From Micavibrio aeruginosavorus_D (GTDB taxonomy: Bacteria; Pseudomonadota; Alphaproteobacteria; Micavibrionales; Micavibrionaceae), in assembly GCF_051245535.1 (NCBI RefSeq), contig NZ_CP195303.1:2356001-2420000 (forward strand): a stretch of DNA of 64,000 bases, given 5' to 3'. The notes under the pieces are model-generated. The model was not told the origin of the DNA, made no database searches, and worked only from the letters and a program-made list of their open reading frames with translations. Positions 18,267 through 26,881 of the stretch are shown piece by piece. Position 1 is the stretch's first letter. Each line of letters starts with the position of its first letter. The position numbers were made by a program, and so were the translations under genes.

Positions 18267-18949
18267 TTACACTCTATAGTTACTTCCGCTCCTCCACCGC
18301 GTACCGTGTTCGCATCGCCCTGAATTTAAAAGGGGTCGAGTATGAAACCGTGCCCGTGCATCTGGCCAAGGGGGAGCAGTTTGCGGACATGTACCGCCTG
18401 ATCAACCCGATGGCGGCGGTGCCGGTGCTGGACCATGATGGGTTTCGCGTGTCGCAATCCCTCGCCATCATGAATTATATCGACAATATCGCGCCCAACC
18501 CGCCTTTGTCCCCCGTGGATGATGTTCAGGGGCAGGCCTATGTGCGGCAGGTCGCTCTGGCCATTGCCACGGACATCCACCCGCTGACCAACCTGAAGGT
18601 TCTGAAAAAACTGGGCACGATGTTTGATGCGTCGGAAGACCAGAAGAACGAATGGTATGGCCATTGGGCGTTGGATGGCATGCGCGCGGTGGAAACCATG
18701 TTGCATGATTGTGGGCGCACCGGAAAATTCGCCAATGGCGATGCGGTCAGCGTGGCCGATCTGTGCATCGTGCCGCAAATGTACAATCTGCGCCGTTATA
18801 ACCTACCGCTGAATGAATTTCCGATCTGCCGTCAGATTGAGGCCAATTGCATGGCAATGACCGCGTTCCAGACCGCATCGCCGGAAATGCAGCCCGATGC
18901 GCCGGATGATCTGGAGATTATTCACGGCCCGCATTTTAAAGCCGCGTAA
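18263..18949 (+). CDS. maiA: Maleylacetoacetate isomerase (zeta-class GST)
   Basis: The 228-residue product isomerises maleylacetoacetate to fumarylacetoacetate with glutathione. The N-terminal thioredoxin-like domain has the zeta-class active site SSTAYRVRIALNLKG and the glutathione-binding INPMAAVPVLDHDG and QSLAIMNYID; the helical C-terminal domain contains NGDAVSVADLCIVPQMYN. It is coupled to fahA by a 4-base overlap and followed 30 bases later by phhA. Confidence 0.95.
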   Translation: MITLYSYFRSSTAYRVRIALNLKGVEYETVPVHLAKGEQFADMYRLINPMAAVPVLDHDGFRVSQSLAIMNYIDNIAPNPPLSPVDDVQGQAYVRQVALAIATDIHPLTNLKVLKKLGTMFDASEDQKNEWYGHWALDGMRAVETMLHDCGRTGKFANGDAVSVADLCIVPQMYNLRRYNLPLNEFPICRQIEANCMAMTAFQTASPEMQPDAPDDLEIIHGPHFKAA

Positions 18950-18979
18950 GAACAAAATTTTTTAAGGGAGGCATAGAGC

Positions 18980-19876
18980 ATGAGCGAATATGATTCAGGA
19001 AACCCGCTGGGGGCCGGTGTGGCCGCCGATGCGATGAAATATGTGATTGATCAGGGATGGGACAATTACACAGAGGAAGAACATGAAACATGGCGCTTGC
19101 TCTATGCGCGCCAACGCACATTGATGCCGGGCCGCGCCTGCAAGGAATTTTTGCAGAACATGGATGCGCTGGGCATTGGCGATCAGCAAATTCCGCGTTT
19201 TACCGAACTGAATAAAAAATTAAAGGCCCTGACCGGGTGGGAAATTGTCGCGGTTGAGGGGTTGATTCCCGACGCGCCTTTTTTCCAGCTTCTGGCGGAT
19301 CGTAAATTCCCGGCTGGGTCGTTTATTCGTCGCCGCGACCAGATGGATTATCTGGAAGAACCCGACGTGTTCCACGACGTGTTCGGCCATGCGCCGATGT
19401 TGGCCCATCCGGTGTTTGCCGATTACATTCAGGCCTATGGTCAGGGTGGCCTGCGCGCGATGAATGAAGGGGTGATTACCAACCTGACGCGCCTGTACTG
19501 GTACACGGTTGAATTTGGCCTGATGAAAACGGATGAAGGTCTGCGCATCTATGGTGCGGGCATCCTGTCATCGCCCGGCGAAACCGTTTTTGCGGCGGAC
19601 AGCGATTCCCCGAACAAAATCGGCTTTAACCTGAAACGGGTGATGCAGACGAAATACAAAATTGATGATTTCCAAACCAGCTATTTCGTCATTGATTCAT
19701 TCGATGATCTGTTCAAACAGACCTATCAGGATTTTGGCCCGATCTATGCCGATTTGAAAGCCGCACCGATGAAATATGCGCCGGGTGATGTGTTGCCAGA
19801 TGATGTGGTCTTGCAACGGGGCACGGGCGTGTATGCCGCCGAAGCCGCCGAGCGCAAGAAACAGGCGCAGGGATAA
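18980..19876 (+). CDS. phhA: Phenylalanine 4-monooxygenase
   Basis: The 298-residue, bacterial-size enzyme hydroxylates phenylalanine to tyrosine with tetrahydropterin and iron. The iron site is visible in EEPDVFHDVFGHAPMLAHP (two His) with the Glu in TRLYWYTVEFGLMK. It also shows GAGILSSPGE and the C-terminal FQTSYFVIDSFDDLF. The AGGGAGG site before ATG 18980 is strong. No pterin-4a-carbinolamine dehydratase (phhB) is next to it. It completes a Phe to Tyr to fumarate/acetoacetate set, apart from the aminotransferase and homogentisate dioxygenase, which are not in the window. Confidence 0.96.
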   Translation: MSEYDSGNPLGAGVAADAMKYVIDQGWDNYTEEEHETWRLLYARQRTLMPGRACKEFLQNMDALGIGDQQIPRFTELNKKLKALTGWEIVAVEGLIPDAPFFQLLADRKFPAGSFIRRRDQMDYLEEPDVFHDVFGHAPMLAHPVFADYIQAYGQGGLRAMNEGVITNLTRLYWYTVEFGLMKTDEGLRIYGAGILSSPGETVFAADSDSPNKIGFNLKRVMQTKYKIDDFQTSYFVIDSFDDLFKQTYQDFGPIYADLKAAPMKYAPGDVLPDDVVLQRGTGVYAAEAAERKKQAQG

Positions 19877-19894
19877 AGCATTGAGGTGAGGGAA

Positions 19895-21235
19895 TTACTG
19901 TCCGCCGGACAGCAATTCGCCATCCTGAACCGTATCGTGACCATGCTCAATCGGCGTGGTCACGTTTGTTTTGGGGGTGGCCGTTGTTGTGCCCGCTGTT
20001 GTACCCGTTGTTGTGCTGGGGGCCGGGGCCGACAGGGTGGATGGTGGCGGAACGTGCGCGGCCGGTGTTGTTGCGGTTGGTTCCGGTGTTGTAACGGCAG
20101 CCGGGGCTGTTGCCGTCGCCGTCGCCGTCGCCGTCGTTGTCGCTGGGGCTGTGCCTGCGGCGGGCGCTGTTGCGGCGGCCTGTGGCGCAGCGGTTTCCGT
20201 TTTTACGGGTTCCGCCGTTGCCGGGGTCGGTGTTGTGGCGATCGGGGCGGCGGCCGGTTCTGCCTTCGGTTCTGCGGCCTTTACAGGTTCAGGTGTTTCT
20301 TGCGGCGCTACTTTCGGCGCGGCCTTGCGGATCGTGCCCTGATGTTTCAAATCAATCACGGCGCGGTAATGGGCCGCGTTGGCATCCGGCGCGATCATGC
20401 TTTTGTCCGTAATGGCCACATCCTGACGCAGGACGAGGACCAGACGGGTGCCATCCGTGCCGTTATCCATGGCTTGCGTCGACCATGACTTGATCGCGGG
20501 GGATGACGATGTGCCGCTTTTCGCTGCGGTCCATTTCATGCCTGGCAGTTCGACCAGCAATAAGTCTTCGCTGTTATCCAGATCGGTGGTGAATTTCACC
20601 GATGACCCGGCATCCAGAACCAGACGGGTCTTGCCCGTATGTTCACCAATGCGCAGGGCGCTGATTACCGGGCCGGACGGCGCGGCAATTTTGCTTTGTA
20701 CGGGCGCGGTTGTTTTAACGGCGGGTTCATCCATCACCGGAGACGGTTTGCTGACCACAGGGGTGGCGGTGGCCGTCGGGACGGGTGTGGGTTCATTTAC
20801 AATCGGCGACAGGCTTTGCGGCGCGGCGGTTCCGGCGGCCATGATCGGCGCGGGCGGCGGCACTTGATCCTGCGGTGTTAAATTCGTGGCCGCGGCAACC
20901 GTTGTCGATGGGTGCAGCGCGTTCATGTCACGGTGCAGGTCAACAATCGCGGCTTCGGCGCGTTTGATGCGGGCCATTGGGTCTTGAATATCGTCGGCGA
21001 ACAAAGCTTCAGGGCTGACATTCATGCCGCGCGCCGGTTGCATATCGGGCTGCATATCAGGGGACGCTTCGGTCATGGTCATCGGGCAAATCTGATTTGC
21101 GGTGCGCACCACGCCTGTTTCTTCCGCATCCGACCCGCCGCACGCCGACAGCGTCAGCGCGCACACCATCATGGCTGTGCTGCAAAAAAGACGGTTTAGA
21201 GTGGGGCGAGGGACCCGAAAAAACGACATGGACAT
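19895..21235 (-). CDS. Lipoprotein with AMIN-like domain and Ala/Pro/Thr-rich tail
   Basis: The 446-residue product has a lipobox (CALTLSACGG), so it should be anchored in the envelope. The middle (about 190-300) resembles an AMIN domain, a cell-wall-targeting fold: PVISALRIGEHTGKTRLVLD, then SEDLLLVELPGMKW and RLVLVLRQDVAI. The flanks, above all about residues 310-430, are low-complexity Ala/Pro/Thr/Val (TATATATATA type) and probably disordered, as if spanning the peptidoglycan. No catalytic domain follows, unlike AmiC or secretins. Two start ATGs lie six bases apart (21235, 21229). It is divergent from the FAD-protein gene. Confidence 0.75.
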   Translation of the reverse strand: MSMSFFRVPRPTLNRLFCSTAMMVCALTLSACGGSDAEETGVVRTANQICPMTMTEASPDMQPDMQPARGMNVSPEALFADDIQDPMARIKRAEAAIVDLHRDMNALHPSTTVAAATNLTPQDQVPPPAPIMAAGTAAPQSLSPIVNEPTPVPTATATPVVSKPSPVMDEPAVKTTAPVQSKIAAPSGPVISALRIGEHTGKTRLVLDAGSSVKFTTDLDNSEDLLLVELPGMKWTAAKSGTSSSPAIKSWSTQAMDNGTDGTRLVLVLRQDVAITDKSMIAPDANAAHYRAVIDLKHQGTIRKAAPKVAPQETPEPVKAAEPKAEPAAAPIATTPTPATAEPVKTETAAPQAAATAPAAGTAPATTTATATATATAPAAVTTPEPTATTPAAHVPPPSTLSAPAPSTTTGTTAGTTTATPKTNVTTPIEHGHDTVQDGELLSGGQ

Positions 21236-21376
21236 TGAAATCCGAGCAGAAGGAGCAGAATGAAAAACGCGGAAGGGGGCCAGTGATTCGGCCCTGTCTA
21301 TAAGAGTACGGGCGCGGGCTTGTCTTCGTCAATAGCCAGGCGTTATCATCCCGGGCAAAGGACCGGGTCTGATACC

Positions 21377-22708
21377 ATGCAAAAACAATCTCATATCGGC
21401 ATTATTGGCGGCGGCGCGGCGGCGGTGGCTTTGGCGGCCCATCTGGCGCGGGCCGCGGCCCAGACGGGTATAGCGGCCCCGTCCATCACCATTTTCGATC
21501 CGGCGGATGTGATTGGGCTGGGTGTGGCCTATGCCACCCGTGACCCGGCGCATGTGCTGAACGTTCCGGCGGCGGGGATGAGCCTGTGGCCCGACCAGCC
21601 CAATGATTTTCTCGATTGGCTGAACACCAATCCCGGCTGGCGCGTGCTGGATTCGTCCTTCGAGGATATGGCGGTGACGCCGTACAGTTTTATGCCGCGC
21701 ATGGTCTATGGCGCGTATCTGCGGGACCATCTGGCCCGGGTCAATGTGACCCACCAACGAGCCATGGTGACCAATGTGGTGCCACAGGATGCGGGCCTTG
21801 CCGTGTCCTATGGGGATCAGACGCAGGTCTTTGATGCCGTCGTGCTGGCCTGTGGCAATGTGGCCCCGGTGCGGGTGCCAGGAATGGACGTGGAACCGCC
21901 TGCCATCCCACTTTATGGCCTGCGCCCCAATGATACGCCCCCCGATTTCACCGGAGAGAATGTGATGATTCTGGGGACTGGGTTGAGCATGGTGGATGCC
22001 GTTCTGACCCTCGACCGTATTGGCTATGACGGGCAGATCATGGCGGTGTCACGCCATGGCCTGCTGCCCCAGCCCCATGCGCCCCAGATGTTGACGCCGC
22101 GTCCGCCCTTTGTGGCGGTCGAGGCCTTGCCCGCGACGGCGCGCGCGATGATGCGGGCGCTGCGCCGCGCCGCGCGGGATGGGGAATGGCGCACGGCCGT
22201 GGATTCCTTGCGCCCCTTCAGCAACACAATCTGGCGCGGGCTTTCGCTGTCTGAACGGGCGCGGTTGCGCCGGGTGTTGCCCTATTGGGCGGTGCATCGC
22301 CATCGCATGGCGCCGCACGTGGCCCTGCGTCTGCAGGACTTGATGGGCGCGGGCCGTTTATCCATCCACCATGGCCGGGCGGATTATGTGCGCGGCGATG
22401 GCAATAACGGCGTCATTGTCGGTGTGGGTGGGGTGGATCACGCGTGTGACGCGGTGATTTCCGCGCTGGGGTACCGCTCCGATCCCTTCGCGCCGGGCAG
22501 CTTGAGCGCCACATTGGTTGAAACGGGCGTCTTAAATGTGGATGGCCCGGCGATTCGGATTTACGACGATGCGTCCCTGCGCCTGCACGCGCACGCGCCG
22601 CTTTATGGGTTGGGTCCGGTTCTGGGGGCGGCCTTTATCGAAACCACCGCCATGCCTGATATTCGGCAACAGGCGGCGGCCATTGCCGCGACTCTTCTGG
22701 CGCAATAA
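21377..22708 (+). CDS. FAD/NAD(P)-binding protein (YdhS-like)
   Basis: The 443-residue product begins with a dinucleotide motif (HIGIIGGGAAAVALAAHLA) and continues with FDPADVIGLGVAYATRDPAHVLNVPA, which matches the FAD-NAD(P)-binding family of YdhS-like proteins. A second nucleotide site, ENVMILGTGLSMVDAVLTL, lies mid-protein. The substrate is unknown. The ATG at 21377 gives the canonical N-terminus; the start upstream at 21320 is rejected. It is convergent with cspA. Confidence 0.8.
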   Translation: MQKQSHIGIIGGGAAAVALAAHLARAAAQTGIAAPSITIFDPADVIGLGVAYATRDPAHVLNVPAAGMSLWPDQPNDFLDWLNTNPGWRVLDSSFEDMAVTPYSFMPRMVYGAYLRDHLARVNVTHQRAMVTNVVPQDAGLAVSYGDQTQVFDAVVLACGNVAPVRVPGMDVEPPAIPLYGLRPNDTPPDFTGENVMILGTGLSMVDAVLTLDRIGYDGQIMAVSRHGLLPQPHAPQMLTPRPPFVAVEALPATARAMMRALRRAARDGEWRTAVDSLRPFSNTIWRGLSLSERARLRRVLPYWAVHRHRMAPHVALRLQDLMGAGRLSIHHGRADYVRGDGNNGVIVGVGGVDHACDAVISALGYRSDPFAPGSLSATLVETGVLNVDGPAIRIYDDASLRLHAHAPLYGLGPVLGAAFIETTAMPDIRQQAAAIAATLLAQ

Positions 22709-22720
22709 AACGAGCCCAAT

Positions 22721-22750
22721 AAAAAACGACCCGCTTCAATCAGCGGGCCG
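22721..22750 (-). terminator. Rho-independent terminator of cspA
   Basis: On the minus strand: CCCGCT-GATTGA-AGCGGG followed by TCGTTTTTT. Confidence 0.8.
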
Positions 22751-22771
22751 CTTTCATGAATGTATGGAGAC

Positions 22772-22978
22772 TTAGTCTGCCAGCTGGATGTTCCCGGCTG
22801 CGGTTTTGCCGCGGCTGGTGACCAGTTCGTAGTTCAGTTTCTGGCCTTCTTTCAAGCCGCGAATGCCGGCTTGTTCCAGAGCGGTGATGTGAATGAACAC
22901 GTCGCTTCCGCCATCGTCGGGCTGAATGAAACCAAATCCTTTTGTGGTGTTGAACCATTTGACGGTCCCGGTGGCCAT
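22772..22978 (-). CDS. cspA: Cold-shock protein
   Basis: The 68-residue single OB-fold protein carries RNP1 KGFGFIQPDDG and RNP2 DVFIHITAL, which bind single-stranded RNA/DNA. The start MATGTVKWFNTTKG is the family standard, with AAAGGAG upstream. A possible promoter about 100 bases upstream implies a long leader, as in cold-regulated csp genes. The symbol is generic; which paralogue it is cannot be told. Confidence 0.95.
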   Translation of the reverse strand: MATGTVKWFNTTKGFGFIQPDDGGSDVFIHITALEQAGIRGLKEGQKLNYELVTSRGKTAAGNIQLAD

Positions 22979-23080
22979 AGTCGTCTCCTTTATTCAATGA
23001 AAAGCACGTGTGTATAAACGGATCCATGCCGCGGCCGGCGGAATGATTCCGGGGTTTTGAATGCCTCGAACCCGGTCCGT

Positions 23081-23109
23081 ACAATACCGTTAAAATGCAC
23101 CCCTCGCAA
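23081..23109 (-). promoter_or_regulatory. Putative cspA promoter
   Basis: On the minus strand TTGCGA, 17 bases, TATTGT. Transcription would start near 23074, giving a 5' leader of about 95 bases before the cspA ATG. Confidence 0.45.
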
Positions 23110-23428
23110 GGGAATCGTAAGGGTTGCGGACGCATGAAAACAACCCGCATCCCACGCATGGGCGCATGGCAGGTGGATACAGAGGGTGAAGGTGAATATT
23201 ACGAAAAAGAATTAAGTGGAAGGCCGAACGCGACCCGGCAAATTTCGTTACGGCTGCTGCCTCTCGGCCCTGACCGGATTGGCGAACTGTCCGCCCGCGC
23301 CGACCTTCCGGGGGTTGATATAGGCCCTCGCGCCTGTAAATGCAATATAGGAAGGGGTTTAGGATGTGTTATTTTCCAGATTACGCAAGGAGTCTTGCCC
23401 CGCACCCCAGAATTTCCCCTCTGCGCCC

Positions 23429-23458
23429 TTGCGCTCCATAGCGGGAATGCGCTATAGG
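23429..23458 (+). promoter_or_regulatory. Putative tRNA-Thr promoter
   Basis: TTGCGC, 18 bases, TATAGG, ending 29 bases before the mature tRNA 5' end. Confidence 0.45.
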
Positions 23459-23487
23459 CATCCGGTCTGTTTTCTTACAAACAGTAC

Positions 23488-23562
23488 GCCGCTGTAGCTC
23501 AGGGGTAGAGCAGGTCATTCGTAATGACAAGGTCGGGGGTTCAATTCCCTTCAGCGGCACCA
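23488..23562 (+). tRNA. tRNA-Thr (anticodon CGT)
   Basis: The 75-base cloverleaf has encoded CCA. The acceptor stem is GCCGCTG/CAGCGGC, the D-arm GCTC/GAGC, the T-loop TTCAATT. The anticodon loop TTCGTAA places CGT at 23520-23522, reading ACG (Thr). The first pair of the anticodon stem is a G-A mismatch; all other stem pairs form, counting G-U. Confidence 0.95.
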
Positions 23563-23672
23563 TTATTTTCACGAAACCTCAACTCGACGCGCAACCGCTA
23601 ATCTGCCCGCCGTGTATTGTTTGCAGGCTATCTGTGTGCACTCCAGATATAAGAGCATTTATAGAGAATGGC

Positions 23673-25364
23673 TCAGGGCTCAGATATAACATTCCCTGTT
23701 TCTTCTGAAATAACAGTAGAATGTCCGGGATTTCCCTTTGGCAAAGCCACGCCTTTACCCAGTACGAATTTTGTTGAATACCCCCCATAAAGGCCCGAAG
23801 GAAAATATGGGATGCTCTTTACAATCTTGAAAACATTTGCCGTTTCAAATTGAATTTGGGAAGAGGCCGTGTTGTTCATTTGAATATTCTCAACGCCATC
23901 CACGCCCATCACCGTCACAGAAGGTAGCCCCTTCCCCGTTATCCGGACACCCACAGAGCCACGCCCGCTCTCTGGAACAATTGCGCCATCATGGGCCAGT
24001 TTGGCCATGCCTGCCCATTTAGGCAACACGTCATAGCGGACAACAGGACCATCGGAGACAACATCAGCCGCCTTCAAATCAATCAATCCACCAGGCATAT
24101 ATCGAAGATGCTTTGCCCAAAGATTTTTCTCAAATCCGTCAGGGGCTTGCTTTTGTTGATCTTCCAATTTGGCTGATATATCGGAATTAATCCGATCGCC
24201 AAAGATATGTAATCCAGTCACGCCATACGTGGAGAAAAATAAGTCAGGGGAGCGGCCTAAAAGTTTTTTAAGCACATTTAAAGTGGTTTCCTTTTTTCTA
24301 TTGTCTTGGCTGTCGTATCCTGTGTGCAATCCGCAATCTCGGGCCCGCTGGAACGTCACCTTATTCTGTGATACTCCAGTTACGCCTGCATTGATGTAGT
24401 TCCCGCCAATGTCATTGTTGTCTGTTCCCTCCGGCATTGATCGGCCAGCCAAAATAATGCGCTCTACACGATCTGTATCGCCCGTTAACTGCCAAATGAC
24501 TGGCGAAAACGCCGATGTGACGATGTATAGTTTCTCTGAACCCTTATCAATTTGAACGGGGATCACATTTGTTTCTGCGGTCTGTCCTGCTACAGAGACG
24601 GTAGAAACGGTGTTGCCTTCATAAACGCCAATGAAGATAATTTTTTCATCGGTCTGGGGTTTGGGTAAGGAGCAATTTGATGATATCTTTCTTGACGTTT
24701 CAGCTTGAGCGTTGGCCTCTTTTCGCATATCTGCAATCTCTGTCTCTGACAATATTCCATCTGCATTGACGTCTAAAGTGCGAAACGCTTTTTCGGCCAT
24801 TGTCGCGAGTTCAAGAATCGATAGCTTTCCATCCTTGTTGGGATCTAACGCCAAAACCTCAGCCAATTCAAGCGATGTGCCAGAGCCGCCGCCACTCTCT
24901 TTATTCTCTTTTATTGTCGACATTTCATCTGTCATAATAACAGAATCATTGTCGATGTCGGTGGCCATAATCTGATCAGTTTTTCTGTCTATATGTTTTT
25001 CATTCCTTGCTGTTAGCGAGGATACAACCTCATTACGGGTCACTTTCCCGTCAAAGTCAGTGTCGTAAGTCATAATTTTTTGCACTTGTCTTCGACGCAG
25101 CTCGTTATTCTGCTTTTCTTTCAATGCGTTTATATCGTCAGGGGTTAATGAAGTTTTGTCCTGCGCACCTTGGCGAATTATACCGAGCACTTGAGCAATA
25201 TATTGCTCGTGATATTGCGATGTCATCAGCCTGCGTGACAGCGGGGCGGGAATGTCAGAAAATGAGGCGTAAGCATTCGCTGATGCGGCCTCTTCGGAAT
25301 GCGCGACGCTGCACAAGGAGCATAGCACGAGCGCCCCCATCAATATGACATTTTTTACCTGCAT
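23673..25364 (-). CDS. Exported EF-hand calcium-binding protein, 563 residues
   Basis: The signal peptide is MQVKNVILMGALVLCSLCSVAHS. Four EF-hand loops are visible: DTDFDGKVTRNE (101-112), DIDNDSVIMTDE (136-147), DPNKDGKLSILE (174-185) and DVNADGILSETE (198-209). The second has Ser in place of the usual Gly. The C-terminal 330 residues form a large domain I cannot name (SEKLYIVTSAFSPVIWQLTG, VERIILAGRSMP, RYMPGGLIDLKAADVVS). It starts 19 bases after the stop of the PDZ-protein gene, with AGGAG upstream, so the two form an operon. Codon and base use are AT-richer than in the flanking genes, suggesting transfer. The role is unknown; it is probably a calcium-responsive envelope or secreted factor. 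Confidence 0.8.
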   Translation of the reverse strand: MQVKNVILMGALVLCSLCSVAHSEEAASANAYASFSDIPAPLSRRLMTSQYHEQYIAQVLGIIRQGAQDKTSLTPDDINALKEKQNNELRRRQVQKIMTYDTDFDGKVTRNEVVSSLTARNEKHIDRKTDQIMATDIDNDSVIMTDEMSTIKENKESGGGSGTSLELAEVLALDPNKDGKLSILELATMAEKAFRTLDVNADGILSETEIADMRKEANAQAETSRKISSNCSLPKPQTDEKIIFIGVYEGNTVSTVSVAGQTAETNVIPVQIDKGSEKLYIVTSAFSPVIWQLTGDTDRVERIILAGRSMPEGTDNNDIGGNYINAGVTGVSQNKVTFQRARDCGLHTGYDSQDNRKKETTLNVLKKLLGRSPDLFFSTYGVTGLHIFGDRINSDISAKLEDQQKQAPDGFEKNLWAKHLRYMPGGLIDLKAADVVSDGPVVRYDVLPKWAGMAKLAHDGAIVPESGRGSVGVRITGKGLPSVTVMGVDGVENIQMNNTASSQIQFETANVFKIVKSIPYFPSGLYGGYSTKFVLGKGVALPKGNPGHSTVISEETGNVISEP

Positions 25365-25383
25365 AAAATTCTCCTGCTTTAAA

Positions 25384-26622
25384 TCATTCCTCTAGCGAGA
25401 TAACGCTCCGAATTAAGGCTGTGTCCCTTACGGTAGAAAGGGTTCCTGAGGGCATATAGTGAAGAGTGACGGATGTCCCCGGAGGGCCACGAAGGGCCTC
25501 TACAACTTGCTGGCGGCTCATGTCATGGACAGGGCGTTGGTCGATCTTGACGATCATATCGCCGGAATATAGCCCACCTTTTTCAGCGGGGGTATTGGGT
25601 AAGATTTCTGTGATATGCAGCCCGTCTTTCGTCTTTCTAAATTTAATTCCCACGCCCCCAAAAGTTTTTTCTGCAGGAAGATCGTTATATCTGTTTTCTT
25701 TGGAAAATGCAGATGGTTTGGCCATCTTGTCATCACGCAGATTCTGGGCAAGACGGTTTTTCATCTCTTTCTCGAGATAATTATTTTCACAAGATTCTTT
25801 AACAGAAGCGGGAATTGTAGCGGTCATTTTGACCCGTCTTATCTCCCCTTCATTATCCTTTGCTTTCCACACGGAAAAGCCACTCGCTTCGCTCTCTTTT
25901 GTCCAATCAAGGCAACCATCCAAAAGAACGCTATCCATCTGAGCATCGCCGCGTATAGTCATCGTGTCCTGAGTCATTGCAGCGAGGCCGGGCGCTGTCA
26001 CAAAAACAACATTTGCGAGGCTGTTCTCAAATCGGTAACCGTTTATGCCCTGATAAAAAAGGCCATTCACAATAAAGTTCCCGGATTCGCGGACAGATAT
26101 AAACGGCCCAAATTCGTTAATTCCTCCGGTTATGCTCCACCCTTCATTTAAAAGAGTTTCATGCTCGGTCAAAAAATTCGTGACCTTTTTCTGCCAATCA
26201 GCTCCGCTGTAATATGAGAAGGGCTTGGGTTTTCCAATGTTTTCGGAAGAATTTGATTTTAATAGAGTGTCGACAAAATTTTCAACCTTCGCGTGGAGAT
26301 TCTTATTCTCTGTTGTTGCCGCCTGAACCGTCTTTATATCTTCAAATGCCTGACTGATCTTTCGTTCTTTGTCTCGCATTCCTTCATTTAGTGAATCATA
26401 TTTTCTTTGGTTATTTTCAGACTGGCGCTGAATGTCCTTTTCTAAAGCCAAAATAGATTCTTGAATGGCATCAATGCTCTTTTCTTGTTTTTTTTCTTCC
26501 AGAAAATTAAAGAAAACGCCCGCTGCCAGTCCAAAAACTAAGACAGCGCACGCCAGGCTCTGAATGATTTTTCCGGTCTTGTGTTCTGTTTTTAACTTTT
26601 TTTCAGCCATTCCCGCAGGCAT
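25384..26622 (-). CDS. Membrane-anchored coiled-coil protein with C-terminal PDZ domain
   Basis: The product has 412 residues. It shows a Lys-rich cytoplasmic N-terminus, one membrane helix (IIQSLACAVLVFGLAAGVFF, about 19-38), a Glu/Lys/Gln-rich coiled coil (about 42-125), a central domain of unknown type with Cys residues, and a PDZ domain near the C-terminus (GGVGIKFRKTKDGLHITEIL, then GLYSGDMIVKIDQRPVHDMS and EALRGPPGTSVTLHY). There is no protease domain before the PDZ, unlike DegP or CtpA. The ATG at 26622 has AAAGGA upstream; a longer frame to 26649 lacks a site. It is the first gene of the two-gene operon with the EF-hand protein. It is AT-richer than average. Confidence 0.8.
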   Translation of the reverse strand: MPAGMAEKKLKTEHKTGKIIQSLACAVLVFGLAAGVFFNFLEEKKQEKSIDAIQESILALEKDIQRQSENNQRKYDSLNEGMRDKERKISQAFEDIKTVQAATTENKNLHAKVENFVDTLLKSNSSENIGKPKPFSYYSGADWQKKVTNFLTEHETLLNEGWSITGGINEFGPFISVRESGNFIVNGLFYQGINGYRFENSLANVVFVTAPGLAAMTQDTMTIRGDAQMDSVLLDGCLDWTKESEASGFSVWKAKDNEGEIRRVKMTATIPASVKESCENNYLEKEMKNRLAQNLRDDKMAKPSAFSKENRYNDLPAEKTFGGVGIKFRKTKDGLHITEILPNTPAEKGGLYSGDMIVKIDQRPVHDMSRQQVVEALRGPPGTSVTLHYMPSGTLSTVRDTALIRSVISLEE

Positions 26623-26881
26623 GTTATGGTTCCTTTTGAGGTAAAGCATAACGAACCAGTCATTGTTGCATACAGATCGTTAAATGATACTTATTATCCA
26701 TGGTTGTGCAAGGAGGGCTCCACGTTCAGTGAATACGATATGAGCGCTTGTGTGAAAATTATGTGAAATTCATGCGCGTCTGCATATCCGCAGATGCTGA
26801 GGCTTATAACTCAGTGGCCTGCTGCTTATTTCTTCTGGATTCTGGGGCTGCCTTGCTCGGTGGTGCTAACCTCTCCATGAA

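Larger units (their letters stand above)
22979..23487. other. Gap between cspA and tRNA-Thr
   Basis: Apart from two candidate promoters I see no convincing gene. Frames of 120 (plus) and 68 (minus) codons exist here but overlap both promoters and show no family pattern. Confidence 0.5.

Noticed and set aside
19886..20488. 200-codon Cys/Gly/Arg-rich frame on the plus strand
   Set aside because: It mirrors the Ala/Pro/Thr low-complexity tail of the lipoprotein on the minus strand.
23095..23457. 120-codon plus frame between cspA and tRNA-Thr
   Set aside because: No ribosome site or family; it overlaps the likely promoters of both cspA and the tRNA, and its 3' end runs into the tRNA promoter.
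23540..23562. tRNA-Thr 3' end as phage attachment site
   Set aside because: I saw no integrase and no repeated copy of the tRNA end downstream, so no attachment site is called.
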